64,000 nt of DNA from Bacteroidota bacterium (GCA_018266775.1 JAFDZS010000020.1:62001-126000); one strand, 5' to 3'; shown: positions 51,989 to 61,303, counted from the first letter of the stretch. A program made the numbers and translations. The notes: generated by a model from the sequence alone, not told the origin.

Positions 51989-53212
51989 ATGGTCAGTAAG
52001 AAGGATGCCGCAATTGGATTTATATTTATTACGATATTAGTAGACATGATAGGTTTCGGGATCATCATCCCCGTAATGCCTGATCTTATTTCTTCTTTAA
52101 AGCATGTGCCCATCAATACTGCAGCAACATATGGCAGTTGGTTAATGAGCGCTTATGCTGCAACACAATTTATTTTTGCACCCATCATTGGAGGTTTAAG
52201 TGATCATTATGGCAGAAGAAAAATTTTATTATTATCGTTATTGGGCTTTTCCATTGATTATATTTTTCTTGCATTGGCTCCCAGCTATGGATGGCTATTT
52301 GTTGGAAGGATCATTGCCGGAATAACTGGCGCCAGTTTTACCACTGCATCAGCATATATCGCTGATGTGAGCACGCCGGAAACAAGAGCAAAGAATTATG
52401 GAATGATAGGCGCTGCTTTCGGAATGGGATTTATCATTGGTCCGGTAATCGGAGGGTTCTTAGGTAAATTTGGATTAAGGGTACCTTTTTATGGCGCTGC
52501 GATACTTTGTGCAATTAACTGGTTGTATGGATTTTTTGTTTTGCCGGAATCATTAGCGCCTGAAAACAGAAGGCCGTTTGATATCCTGCGCTCTAATCCT
52601 GTTGGTTCTGTTAAACAAATAAAAAAATACCCTTCGATTGCGTGGCTGCTCGTTTCAGTATTTTTATTGTACATGGCATCACACGCAGTGCAAAGCCACT
52701 GGAGTTATTTTGGTAAATACCGTTTTCAATGGTCGGAGACAATGATTGGCATTTCATTGGGTGTTGTTGGTGCATTAGTAGCCATTGTTCAGGGAGGATT
52801 AATCCGTGTCATCAATCCTAAACTGGGCAATGAGAAAAGTGTGTATGTGGGTTTATTAATGTATTCTATCGGGCTTATTCTTTTTGCATTTGCAGCCAAA
52901 ACGTGGATGATGTTTGTGTTTCTGATTCCTTATTGTTTAGGTGGTATCGCTGGCCCCGCATTACAGTCATTAATGTCTTCAAGAGTACCAGCCAATGCAC
53001 AGGGAGAATTGCAGGGAATTTTTACCAGCATGATGAGTCTAACCGCCATATTTGGCCCACCATTAATGAACAATTTATTTTTCTACTTTACCAAAGATGG
53101 TGCACCGGTGCATTTTCCCGGCGCTGCATTTTTGATGGGGGCCGTCTTTATGCTGGCGAGCACAGTAGTGGCCTATTTCACCGTTCATAAACCAGTAGTC
53201 AGTACAACATGA
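51989..53212 (+). CDS. MFS exporter, TetA-like (TCR/Tet) family
   Basis: The 407-residue membrane protein has twelve hydrophobic segments. MFS signatures include FIFITILVDMIGFGIIIPVM at the start, the loop 2-3 motif GGLSDHYGRRKILLLSL, and the GRIIAGITGASFTTASAYIA region of antiporter motif C type (GMGFIIGPVIGGFLG). TetA-like proteins export drugs by proton exchange, but many chromosomal members do not confer tetracycline resistance. Its stop overlaps the start of the Mur ligase by 4 bases (ATGA), so the two are translationally coupled. Confidence 0.9.
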   Translation: MVSKKDAAIGFIFITILVDMIGFGIIIPVMPDLISSLKHVPINTAATYGSWLMSAYAATQFIFAPIIGGLSDHYGRRKILLLSLLGFSIDYIFLALAPSYGWLFVGRIIAGITGASFTTASAYIADVSTPETRAKNYGMIGAAFGMGFIIGPVIGGFLGKFGLRVPFYGAAILCAINWLYGFFVLPESLAPENRRPFDILRSNPVGSVKQIKKYPSIAWLLVSVFLLYMASHAVQSHWSYFGKYRFQWSETMIGISLGVVGALVAIVQGGLIRVINPKLGNEKSVYVGLLMYSIGLILFAFAAKTWMMFVFLIPYCLGGIAGPALQSLMSSRVPANAQGELQGIFTSMMSLTAIFGPPLMNNLFFYFTKDGAPVHFPGAAFLMGAVFMLASTVVAYFTVHKPVVSTT

Positions 53213-54588
53213 TCAATGATATCAAACAATTCAACAACGTTTTTTTTATTGGCGTAGCCGGCGTGGGTATGAGTGCAGTGGCGCAATACCTTGCAGGAGT
53301 TGGTAAAACAGTAAGTGGCAGCGACCGTTATTTTAAGCCCGGTGTTGCAAATGATACCAGGCAAAAATTAGAAGCGGAAGGAATCAGCTGTTTTGAACAA
53401 AATGGTTCTGGCATTACAGCGGCAACAGAACTGGTTGTAGTGTCCACCGCTATTGAAGATACAGTGGAAGAAGTGGTGAAAGCAAAATCATTAAACATTC
53501 CTGTTTTAAAAAGAAGCGAAGTATTATCGTTAATAGCTAAAAGCAAAAAAACAATTGCTGTTGGTGGCACCAGTGGTAAAAGCACCACCAGTGCTATGTT
53601 GTTTGATATACTGGAAAAAGCGGGTATGCACCCAAGCATTATCAGCGGCGCTGGTTTAACCGGCATTATTAAACAAGGAAAAATTGGTAATGCAAAAGTG
53701 GGAGCAGGTGAGTGGCTGGTGATAGAAGCAGATGAAAGCGATGGCAGTATTGTTCAATATCATCCTGAAGTGGGCTTGTTATTGAATGTAGATAAAGACC
53801 ACCAGGAGATTGATGAACTGACGCAAATATTCGGGACATTTAAGAAGAACACCAGTACATTGTTTGTAGTGAATCAATCCAATCTATTGGCGAGACAACT
53901 CTCACAAAATATACTGCACGATTTTTCTGCTGATGAAAAAAGTAGTGCTGGTTATATTGCCACTCATTTTCACCAGGATGGATTTGATAGTACATTCAGC
54001 ATAAAAAATATTCCTTTTCACATTCACGCTATCGGCAAACACAATATGGAAAATGCATTGGCAGCCGTTGCTGTTGCCAACCAGTTAGGCGTATCATTAC
54101 AGCAATGTGCTGATGCTTTACAACATTATGAAGGCATTTACCGCCGCAACCAGGTGTTGGGAAAAAAACACGGTATTTGGGTAATTGATGATTATGCACA
54201 CAACCCTGTGAAATGTGCCGCAGCAATCGCATCTTGCCAGCCATTGGCTGATAAAGTGGTGGCCTGGTTTCAACCGCATGGGTATGGGCCAACCAGGTTT
54301 TTACGCAATGATTTTGTAAAAGAATTAGCAGCAGTGTTACGTCCTCAGGATGAAATATGGATGAGCGAAATATTTTATGCTGGTGGTACAGCTGTTAAAG
54401 ATATCAGTGCAGGCGATCTTATTAATGATATTAAAGCACTGGGCAAACAGGCTTATTTTGTGGCGGACAGAAATGATTTAGTAGAAACCATTCGCCCACA
54501 CCTTGCTGAAAATAGTGTGTTGCTGTTGATGGGAGCAAGAGATCCATCACTGGAAATGTTTAGTAAGCAGGTGTATAACATGGTCTGA
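53209..54588 (+). CDS. Mur ligase family protein, MurC-like, with altered P-loop
   Basis: The 459-residue protein has the three Mur domains. They are an N-terminal Rossmann domain (VFFIGVAGVGMSAVAQYLAG, VSGSD), an ATP-binding domain with P-loop GGTSGKSTTS at 119-128, then VIEADESDGSIVQYHPEVG, and a C-terminal domain (DDYAHNPVKCAAAI, WFQPHGYGPTRFL). It most resembles UDP-N-acetylmuramate-alanine ligase (MurC) or the recycling ligase Mpl. The usual GTHGKTTT is replaced by GTSGKSTT. The gene sits outside a cell-division cluster and overlaps an MFS gene, so it is probably a paralogue with a related but distinct substrate (inference). The last codon and stop lie in a repeat. Confidence 0.82.
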   Translation: MINDIKQFNNVFFIGVAGVGMSAVAQYLAGVGKTVSGSDRYFKPGVANDTRQKLEAEGISCFEQNGSGITAATELVVVSTAIEDTVEEVVKAKSLNIPVLKRSEVLSLIAKSKKTIAVGGTSGKSTTSAMLFDILEKAGMHPSIISGAGLTGIIKQGKIGNAKVGAGEWLVIEADESDGSIVQYHPEVGLLLNVDKDHQEIDELTQIFGTFKKNTSTLFVVNQSNLLARQLSQNILHDFSADEKSSAGYIATHFHQDGFDSTFSIKNIPFHIHAIGKHNMENALAAVAVANQLGVSLQQCADALQHYEGIYRRNQVLGKKHGIWVIDDYAHNPVKCAAAIASCQPLADKVVAWFQPHGYGPTRFLRNDFVKELAAVLRPQDEIWMSEIFYAGGTAVKDISAGDLINDIKALGKQAYFVADRNDLVETIRPHLAENSVLLLMGARDPSLEMFSKQVYNMV

Positions 54589-54716
54589 CGTCCACGTCTG
54601 ACCATGAATGAAGAAGAAATTATTTTTGATTAGCCGCAGATGCGCAGCTGGTCTGACGTCCACGTCTGACCATGAATGAAGAAGAAATTATTTTTGATTA
54701 GCCGCAGATGCGCAGA
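54579..54716. repeat. Two tandem 68-bp composite repeats with a palindromic head
   Basis: Each copy starts with the palindrome GGTCTGACGTCCACGTCTGACC. A linker with GAAGAAGAAATTATTTTTG and then GCCGCAGATGCGCAG follow. Copies begin at 54581 and 54649. The first overlaps the Mur ligase stop. The 66-bp unit 54582-54647 recurs inverted at 63620-63685. Confidence 0.85.
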
Positions 54717-54779
54717 TTAATATAAATATTGATCAGTTACATCTGCGTCATCAATGTTCCATCCAAATTATCATTTAAA

Positions 54780-56021
54780 ATGACATCACTCATCATCAAT
54801 ATTCAACAGCTTGCCGGTGTACGTGAACAAAATATTTTGTTGCGGGGCAACGCACTGGCCGACTTACCCATTATTGACAACGCATTTGTATTGATTGAAG
54901 ATGGCATCATTGCTGAATATGGACCGATGTATGAGCTGGAATTAAAAGTTCCCCAACTGCCCAAACATGTTATTGATGTCACCGGGCAAACCATTTTGCC
55001 CTGCTGGTGCGATAGTCATACGCACCTGGTATTTGCCCAAACACGGGAAGAAGAATTTATTGATAAGATACGCGGTATGAGTTATGCTGAAATTGCAGCA
55101 AGGGGAGGCGGCATACTCAATTCAGCTAATAAAATTAATGCTTCAGGCGAAGAAGAATTGTTTGTTGCAGCATGGCAACGGTTGCAGCAGGTAATGAAAA
55201 TGGGTACGGGCGCTATTGAAATAAAAAGCGGCTATGGATTAACGGTAGAAGGAGAATTAAAAATGTTGCGGGTGATAAAAAAACTAAAGCAACAATCGCC
55301 TATTCCTGTCAAGGCCACATTCCTGGGTGCACATACTTATCCCGTTGCCTATAAAGAAAATCACCAGGGATATATTGACAGCATCATCAACGAAATGTTG
55401 CCCGTTATTGCTGCAGAAGGTTTGGCAGATTATATAGATGTTTTTTGTGAAACGGGTTTCTTTTCCCCCGGAGAAATGGAAATCATTTGCAGGGCAGGCA
55501 TGCAATATGGATTAAAACCCAAATTACATATCAACCAGCTCAATTCCATTGGAGGAATTGAATCGGCCATCAAACTTAACGCACTGTCTGCCGATCATTT
55601 GGAAACGATGACTGACCATGATATACAACTGCTGGCTGCATCAACTGTTATCGGAACATTGTTGCCTGCTGCCGCATTTTTTCTGCGAATGCAGTATCAA
55701 CCTGCACGAAAATTGATAGACAACGGTTGTGCCACAGCATTAGCATCTGACTACAACCCCGGCTCTTCACCCAGCGGCAATATGAATTTTGCAGTAGCAT
55801 TAAGTTGTATTCAAATGCGTATGCTGCCCGAAGAAGCCATCAATGCAGCTACTATTAATGGCGCATTTGCAATGGAAATAGAAAATGAAGTGGGTAGCAT
55901 TTCCATTGGTAAAAAAGCCAATCTTATTTTTACCAAACCCATCCCTTCCATTGCTTACCTTCCATATTCTTTTGGAGAAAATTGTATTGATAAGGTGATG
56001 ATTAATGGGGAGTATGTGTGA
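54780..56021 (+). CDS. hutI: Imidazolonepropionase
   Basis: The 413-residue enzyme hydrolyses 4-imidazolone-5-propionate to N-formimino-L-glutamate, the third step of histidine breakdown. It has the amidohydrolase fold: the metal-binding CDSHTHLVFAQTREEEF, GTGAIEIKSGYGLTVEGELK, the GAHTYP histidine, HINQLNSIGG, and SDYNPGSSPSGNM near the C-terminus. The start MTSLIINIQQL at 54780 is preferred over a frame opening at 54729. ftcD, for the next step, lies 1.7 kb downstream, but hutH and hutU are not in the window. Confidence 0.95.
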   Translation: MTSLIINIQQLAGVREQNILLRGNALADLPIIDNAFVLIEDGIIAEYGPMYELELKVPQLPKHVIDVTGQTILPCWCDSHTHLVFAQTREEEFIDKIRGMSYAEIAARGGGILNSANKINASGEEELFVAAWQRLQQVMKMGTGAIEIKSGYGLTVEGELKMLRVIKKLKQQSPIPVKATFLGAHTYPVAYKENHQGYIDSIINEMLPVIAAEGLADYIDVFCETGFFSPGEMEIICRAGMQYGLKPKLHINQLNSIGGIESAIKLNALSADHLETMTDHDIQLLAASTVIGTLLPAAAFFLRMQYQPARKLIDNGCATALASDYNPGSSPSGNMNFAVALSCIQMRMLPEEAINAATINGAFAMEIENEVGSISIGKKANLIFTKPIPSIAYLPYSFGENCIDKVMINGEYV

Positions 56022-56173
56022 GGTGTGATTCAGGAGGTATGATTTATGATGTCGGATGTTTGATTTCCGTTAATTGGTTTATTGGTTAATCAGTTAATTA
56101 TTTAAGTGGTGAATTGGTGTTCAGTTCTGCTATGATCTGAAGCAATTCACCATTCACAACTCACCCTTCACCC
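56022..56173. other. Low-complexity convergent intergenic tract
   Basis: This holds the same kind of degenerate AT-rich wording as 16508-16618 and 18130-18270 (TTAATTGGTTTATTGG; TTCACCATTCACAACTCACC). No gene or terminator is seen. Confidence 0.45.
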
Positions 56174-57460
56174 TCAAAACATTTTAAATCTTTCAAAGCA
56201 ATTTTTCTCCAGCATTTCCCTGTCATCGGGGTGGGCAATTTCAATGAGTGCTTTGGCACGCTGCCGCAGGTTCTTACCAAATAAATAGGCCACGCCATAT
56301 TCTGTAACTACATAATGCACATGCCCGCGTGTGGTCACTACACCTGCACCTTCTTTTAAATGCGGAACAATGCGGGCAATGCCTTTATTGGTGCGGCTGC
56401 ATAATGCAATGATGGGTTTACCGCCAGCGCTCAAAGCTGCGCCACGCATAAAATCCATTTGTCCGCCAATACCACTGAATTGTTTAGTGCCAATACTGTC
56501 TGCACAAACCTGGCCGGTAATATCAACCTCAATTGCGCTGTTAATAGCAATAACTTTTGGGTTACGGCGAATGACATGCGGATCATTTACATAATCAATA
56601 TCCAAAAATGCAAAGGATGGATTATCGTTGATATAATCATATAATTTACGGCTTCCTAATGCAAATGAAGTAACAGATTTATTAGGGTGTATGTGTTTCC
56701 TTTTATTGTTGATCACATCTTTTTCAACAAGATCAATGATACCGTCACTCAGCATTTCGGTATGCACACCAAGGTCTTTATGATTGCCGAGGTATTGCAA
56801 AGTGGCGTCAGGGATAGTACCAATTCCCATTTGCAGTGTACTGCCATCATCAATTAAATTGGCAATGTTGCGGCCTATGATGCGTTCTGTTTCGCCCACT
56901 TTATTCGTATAACTTTCTTCCGGCAGATCTGCTTTATGAAATACCATTTTGGTAAAGCGGTCGGTATGAATCATACCATCACCATGTGTGCGGGGCATTA
57001 ATGGATTTACCATCGCAATAATTTGTTTGGCACTGTCCACAGCGGCACGGGCAATATCCACACTTAAACCAAGCGAGCAGTAGCCATGAATATCCGGAGG
57101 AGAAACCTGAACAATGGCCACATCCAGTTCAAGCACTTTATTCTTAAATAAATCAGGAATATCACTGAGGAAAACGGGTACAAAATCGGCGCGGCCTTCT
57201 GCAACGGCATCACGAATGGCAGCGGAAACAAATAATGAGTTGATGTGAAATGCTTTGCCATATTGAGCTTTGTCCAGTTCAATATCACCTTTCACGGTAA
57301 TGGAAACCAGTTCAACATTTTCAAGCCGGTCGCTTTCTTTAGCCAACTCATGCAACATGTACAATGGAGTGCATACACCACCGTGCATAAAAACACGCAT
57401 GCCACTTTGTATAATGGATAATGCCTCTTTTGGAGAAACGTAGTTGTAGGGATGAATCAT
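56174..57460 (-). CDS. Acetyl-CoA hydrolase/transferase family CoA-transferase
   Basis: The 428-residue enzyme belongs to the Cat2 / 4-hydroxybutyrate CoA-transferase group, which passes CoA between carboxylic acids. Seen are SGMRVFMHGGVCTPLYMLHE at the start, the DVAIVQVSPPDIHGYCSLGL segment, LQMGIGTIPDATL, the catalytic Glu in VHTEMLSDGIIDL, and the C-terminal YGVAYLFGKNLRQRAKALIE. The acyl partners are not clear. The start MIHPYNYVSPKEAL at 57460 is preferred over an in-frame TTG at 57484. It lies between hutI and ftcD on the opposite strand. Confidence 0.9.
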   Translation of the reverse strand: MIHPYNYVSPKEALSIIQSGMRVFMHGGVCTPLYMLHELAKESDRLENVELVSITVKGDIELDKAQYGKAFHINSLFVSAAIRDAVAEGRADFVPVFLSDIPDLFKNKVLELDVAIVQVSPPDIHGYCSLGLSVDIARAAVDSAKQIIAMVNPLMPRTHGDGMIHTDRFTKMVFHKADLPEESYTNKVGETERIIGRNIANLIDDGSTLQMGIGTIPDATLQYLGNHKDLGVHTEMLSDGIIDLVEKDVINNKRKHIHPNKSVTSFALGSRKLYDYINDNPSFAFLDIDYVNDPHVIRRNPKVIAINSAIEVDITGQVCADSIGTKQFSGIGGQMDFMRGAALSAGGKPIIALCSRTNKGIARIVPHLKEGAGVVTTRGHVHYVVTEYGVAYLFGKNLRQRAKALIEIAHPDDREMLEKNCFERFKMF

Positions 57461-57674
57461 ATTGGTGATAATTATATACTGCAAATTTGCCCAATTCTTT
57501 CCAGTAAAAGCAGAGCAATATCATGTGAAAAGATGATTTTCATCGGGCAGCTACAGGATTTCATCACTGCACTCAGTAAATAATATGCGTAAGGCGGTTC
57601 CACTAAAATTGATACCGGGCTGTGATTAAAATAAACTATTTTGCGAACACGAATTGTTGAATTGCACTAATTAC

Positions 57675-57737
57675 ACGAATTAAACGAATTAAACGAATTA
57701 CACGAATTAAACGAATTACACGAATTAAACGAATTAA
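57675..57737. repeat. Seven tandem 9-bp repeats (ACGAATTAA/ACGAATTAC)
   Basis: Seven head-to-tail copies of ACGAATTA(A/C) end 20 bases before the ftcD start codon. The unit length of 9 bases allows copy number to change by slippage. More degenerate copies extend to the left. Confidence 0.9.
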
Positions 57738-57757
57738 CCAATTAACCATTTAACGAT

Positions 57758-59407
57758 ATGCAACTCATAGAATGTGTGCCCAATTTTTCTGAAGGGAACG
57801 ATCTCAATATCATCAAACAAATTACAGATGCCATTGAAAAAGTGGAAGGGGTCAGGCTGCTGAATGTCGATCCCGGCAAAGCCACCAACCGCACGGTGGT
57901 AACATTTGTTGGCGAACCTGCACAGGTAATTGAAGCGGCCTACCAGGCGATAAAAAAATCTGGTGAACTGATTGATATGAGCAAACACAAAGGTGAACAC
58001 CCCAGGATGGGCGCCACAGATGTTTGCCCGCTGATTCCCATTGCCAATATTACCATGGAAGAAACGGCTGCTTATGCACAGCAACTGGCTAAGAGAGTGG
58101 GGGAAGCGCAACAACTGCCTGTGTATTTGTATGAAGCTGCCCAGCCGGACAAAAACCGAAATAATTTATCTGTAATCCGTGCCGGGGAATATGAAGGCTT
58201 CTTCAAAAAAATAAAACAACCGGAATGGAAACCGGATTTCGGCCCCGTTGAATTTGATGCCAAACGTGGCGCAACAGTAATTGGCGCCCGTGATTTTTTA
58301 GTGGCTTATAATGTAAATTTAAATACAACATCAACACGCCGAGCCAATGCCATTGCGTTTGATGTACGGGAAGCAGGAAGAAATATTGAGGTCAATGGCA
58401 AAAAGGTCAATCAACCGGGTACACTAAAAAGTGTAAAAGCCATTGGTTGGTTTATAGAAGAATACGGTGTGGCGCAGATCAGTATGAACTTGACCAATAT
58501 CAATATTACACCCGTGCATATTGCATTTGATGAAGTGTGCAGGAAAGCTGACGCCAGAGGTATACGGGTTACAGGCAGTGAGCTGGTGGGGTTGATTCCC
58601 CTTAAAGCAATGCTGGATGCAGGCAAATATTTTTTGCAGAAACAAAAACGCAGCATTGGCGTAAGTGAAAAAGAACTGATCAAAATTGCCATAAAAAGTA
58701 TGGGGCTGGATGAACTGGGGCCGTTTATACCCGAAGAAAGAATTATTGAATACCTGCTGGCAAATAAGGCAGACAGCAAACTGGTAAGTATGCAACTGAA
58801 TGCTTTTGCAGATGAAACTGCAAGTGAAAGCCCTGCACCAGGCGGAGGTTCCATTGCAGCTTATGTTGGTGCATTGGGCGCATCACTGGCAACAATGGTG
58901 GCCAATTTATCCTCACATAAAAAAGGATGGGATGACCACTGGGAAGAATTCAGTGATTATGCAGCACAGGGTCAGCAATTAAAAGATGAACTGGTGAAAC
59001 TGGTGGATGCAGATACTTCTGCTTTTAATAAAATAATGGAGGCCTTTGCTTTACCAAAATCAACTGAAGAAGAAAAGAAAATGCGTTCTGCCGCTATACA
59101 GCATGCAACAAAATATGCCATTGAAGTTCCTTTTCGTGTAATGCAAACTGCTGCCGCTGCAATGCCGCTGGCCAAAGCGATGGCACAAATTGGTAACCCC
59201 AATAGTGTAAGCGATGCCGGCGTGGGTGCACTATGCATACGTACTGCGGTAATGGGTGCGTTTATGAATGTGCGTATTAATGCTGCCGGTTATGCAGATA
59301 TGCATTATACGAAAGAGATTGTTGAAAAAGGAAAAGCTATTGAGGCCGCTGTAATTGCTGCAGAAGCTGAGATTGTACAAATAGTGAATGAAAAGATCGG
59401 AATCTGA
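57758..59407 (+). CDS. ftcD: Bifunctional glutamate formimidoyltransferase / formimidoyltetrahydrofolate cyclodeaminase
   Basis: The 549-residue protein joins two enzymes. Residues about 1-325 are the formiminotransferase (MQLIECVPNFSEGNDLNIIK, MSKHKGEHPRMGATDVCPLI, GSELVGLIPLKAMLDAG), which transfers the formimino group from formiminoglutamate to tetrahydrofolate. Residues about 345-549 are the helical cyclodeaminase (ESPAPGGGSIAAYVGALGAS), which releases ammonia to form methenyl-tetrahydrofolate. Together with hutI this completes the end of histidine degradation through the folate route. The start codon follows closely on a 9-bp tandem repeat that may affect expression. Confidence 0.96.
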   Translation: MQLIECVPNFSEGNDLNIIKQITDAIEKVEGVRLLNVDPGKATNRTVVTFVGEPAQVIEAAYQAIKKSGELIDMSKHKGEHPRMGATDVCPLIPIANITMEETAAYAQQLAKRVGEAQQLPVYLYEAAQPDKNRNNLSVIRAGEYEGFFKKIKQPEWKPDFGPVEFDAKRGATVIGARDFLVAYNVNLNTTSTRRANAIAFDVREAGRNIEVNGKKVNQPGTLKSVKAIGWFIEEYGVAQISMNLTNINITPVHIAFDEVCRKADARGIRVTGSELVGLIPLKAMLDAGKYFLQKQKRSIGVSEKELIKIAIKSMGLDELGPFIPEERIIEYLLANKADSKLVSMQLNAFADETASESPAPGGGSIAAYVGALGASLATMVANLSSHKKGWDDHWEEFSDYAAQGQQLKDELVKLVDADTSAFNKIMEAFALPKSTEEEKKMRSAAIQHATKYAIEVPFRVMQTAAAAMPLAKAMAQIGNPNSVSDAGVGALCIRTAVMGAFMNVRINAAGYADMHYTKEIVEKGKAIEAAVIAAEAEIVQIVNEKIGI

Positions 59408-59511
59408 TATTTTAAGAATAACAGTTTTTCAAAAAAAATGGATTGAAGATCATGGTCGTTTATTGAATAACATACCATGATGAATGTTATTATTTAATTC
59501 CGGTATGATTT

Positions 59512-59958
59512 CTACCTGCTTAAATATGCCCTGCGGTAATAAGTACCGCCGTTAGGATTAAGGATTGACTTTTCCCAGGTAAGTACAGTATTGGTAAAAA
59601 CCAGCAGGGTAATATTTCCCCATTGCGTTTCCGGTATATTCAAACTGTTTGAAGATATAAAATGGTATGTACAGTTTAATTGCGGGCCGCCTTCTGCAAT
59701 ATTCAATGTACTGTCTGTATTAAACATCCAGTAATCATTTGCATTGCCAATGTAAACACCCGGAATGGGAATATCTCCGTTGCTGAACATAAAATTGTGC
59801 ACCACGATAGAATCTTTAATAACATTCCATTTACCCAGGATCATTTGCTGTGGTGTTTTGGGAGCGGAAATATCACTGGTTGCTGAATCACTTTTTTTAC
59901 TGCAGCCTGCCGGTATTAAAATAACAATACAAAGAGAAAAGGTAAAAAAAACTTTCAT
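59512..59958 (-). CDS. Lipocalin-like lipoprotein of unknown function
   Basis: The 148-residue lipoprotein has a lipobox (IPAGC). The mature domain starts QQMILGKWNVIKDSIV and continues as short strands (YWMFNTDSTLNIAEGG, NCTYHFISSNSLNI, ITLLVFTNTVLTWEKS). The layout is like the lipoprotein at 29363-29809, though sequence identity is low. Its role is unknown. The gene stands alone. Confidence 0.7.
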   Translation of the reverse strand: MKVFFTFSLCIVILIPAGCSKKSDSATSDISAPKTPQQMILGKWNVIKDSIVVHNFMFSNGDIPIPGVYIGNANDYWMFNTDSTLNIAEGGPQLNCTYHFISSNSLNIPETQWGNITLLVFTNTVLTWEKSILNPNGGTYYRRAYLSR

Positions 59959-60172
59959 AACGATGGATTATTAATTTGCGCTCCCGGTTAATTAGTGATT
60001 AAGAATATGTTCTTTAATAATAAAATTACAGCTAAACATTGAAAAATGAATTTCATAATAAAACAGAAAAAAAATTATTGCTTATGTGTATTTTATTCAG
60101 AACGGTAATGCATTAATTGCAGTAGTTTTAGATATGGAGAATGCTTGTTACATTTCATTCAAAAAGCAAATT

Positions 60173-60616
60173 ATGAAACAACTGATACTGACCTGCTTGG
60201 TTATATTTACTTCATGTGTAGTTGCTGCGCAGCAGGTTCCTGATTCTGTAGCCATTCGTTTGGTTTTAGAAAAAGAATCTGCCACGTGGCGTTCGGGAGA
60301 TGTAAAAGCCCATGCCAGCTGCTGGGAGGCGAGGCCGTACAGTAAAATCATTGTGAGCCTGCCGGATACTGTGCTGGATATTCCTGTGGCAGCAGTCATC
60401 AACCCCAAACCCGGCTCGATGGGCAAAGGTGGATATGCCGTAAACAGTAATTATAACATGAGCATTCATGGCGATTATGCCTGGGTAAGCCATAATGAAG
60501 AATCCGTAGCGGCAGATGGTAAGCATACCCATTCGTATGAAATCAGGATGCTGGAAAAAATAAATGGGCAATGGAAGCTGGTGGCGCAAACCATCATCAT
60601 TCCCAAAAAGCAATAA
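60173..60616 (+). CDS. Exported NTF2-like protein
   Basis: The 147-residue protein has a signal peptide (MKQLILTCLVIFTSCVVAA, then QQ) and an NTF2-like domain (SVAIRLVLEKESATWRSGDV, MSIHGDYAWVSHNEESVAAD, NGQWKLVAQTIIIPKKQ). I use the ATG at 60173 because the frame's earlier ATGs would bury the signal peptide. The fold matches the product of 41102-41554. The ligand is unknown. Confidence 0.75.
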   Translation: MKQLILTCLVIFTSCVVAAQQVPDSVAIRLVLEKESATWRSGDVKAHASCWEARPYSKIIVSLPDTVLDIPVAAVINPKPGSMGKGGYAVNSNYNMSIHGDYAWVSHNEESVAADGKHTHSYEIRMLEKINGQWKLVAQTIIIPKKQ

Positions 60617-60735
60617 AACAAAATTATTTCAACAGGGATTGTACTGTGGATAAACGGTAGTAAACTCCACCGATTTTATTCTATATTGCAATACTGAAAT
60701 AACCCCATTTCTCTCAAAAAATTAAATTTACAATT

Positions 60736-61293
60736 ATGGCACTCTGGATCATTTTAGGTGTGGTTGTACTGCTGATACTCTGGATCATTGGTATGTACAA
60801 CGGTATGGTAAAATCGAAAATTAAAATTGATAATGCGTGGAGCGATATCAGTGTGTTTCTGAAAAAACGTTTTGACCTGATTCCTAACTTAGTGAATACC
60901 GTTAAAGGATATGCCGCACATGAAAGCCAAACGCTGGAAAAGGTGGTGCAGGCACGCAATGCAGCAGTTGCCGTACCTTCAGGTGATGTGGCTGCGATGA
61001 GTGCCGCTAACCAGCAACTGGGTGGTGCGCTCAGGGGTTTGCTGGCTATTGCAGAAAGCTATCCTGATTTAAAAGCCAATGCACAGTTCCTGGAATTACA
61101 AAATGCGTTGCAAAGTATTGAAGGCGATTTGAGTAATTCACGCCGCTATTATAACGCAACGGTAAGAGATTACAATACCAGCATTCAACAATTTCCCGGT
61201 GTACTGGTGGCCAATATCGGCGGCTTTAAACCCCGTGAGTTTTTTGAACTGGAGAATAAAGAAGAAGCCAAAAATGTGGAAGTAAAATTTTAA
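60736..61293 (+). CDS. LemA family protein
   Basis: The 185-residue protein has an N-terminal membrane helix (WIILGVVVLLILWIIGMYNG) and the LemA helical domain with DNAWSDISVFLKKRFDLIPN, LVNTVKGYAAHE, and RRYYNATVRDYNTSIQQFPG near the end. LemA proteins are widespread envelope proteins of unclear role. The gene precedes the DUF2207 gene by 10 bases, a common pairing, so the products probably work together in the membrane. Confidence 0.95.
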   Translation: MALWIILGVVVLLILWIIGMYNGMVKSKIKIDNAWSDISVFLKKRFDLIPNLVNTVKGYAAHESQTLEKVVQARNAAVAVPSGDVAAMSAANQQLGGALRGLLAIAESYPDLKANAQFLELQNALQSIEGDLSNSRRYYNATVRDYNTSIQQFPGVLVANIGGFKPREFFELENKEEAKNVEVKF

Positions 61294-61303
61294 ACCACTT
61301 TCA

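Noticed and set aside
51989..53212. Tetracycline resistance determinant
   Set aside because: TetA-like MFS sequence alone does not show tetracycline export. The gene is chromosomal in context, without a TetR-type regulator or mobile flanks.
57675..57737. Possible operator array or CRISPR remnant before ftcD
   Set aside because: The 9-bp units are directly adjacent with no spacers, and no regulator gene is near. A simple tandem repeat explains it.
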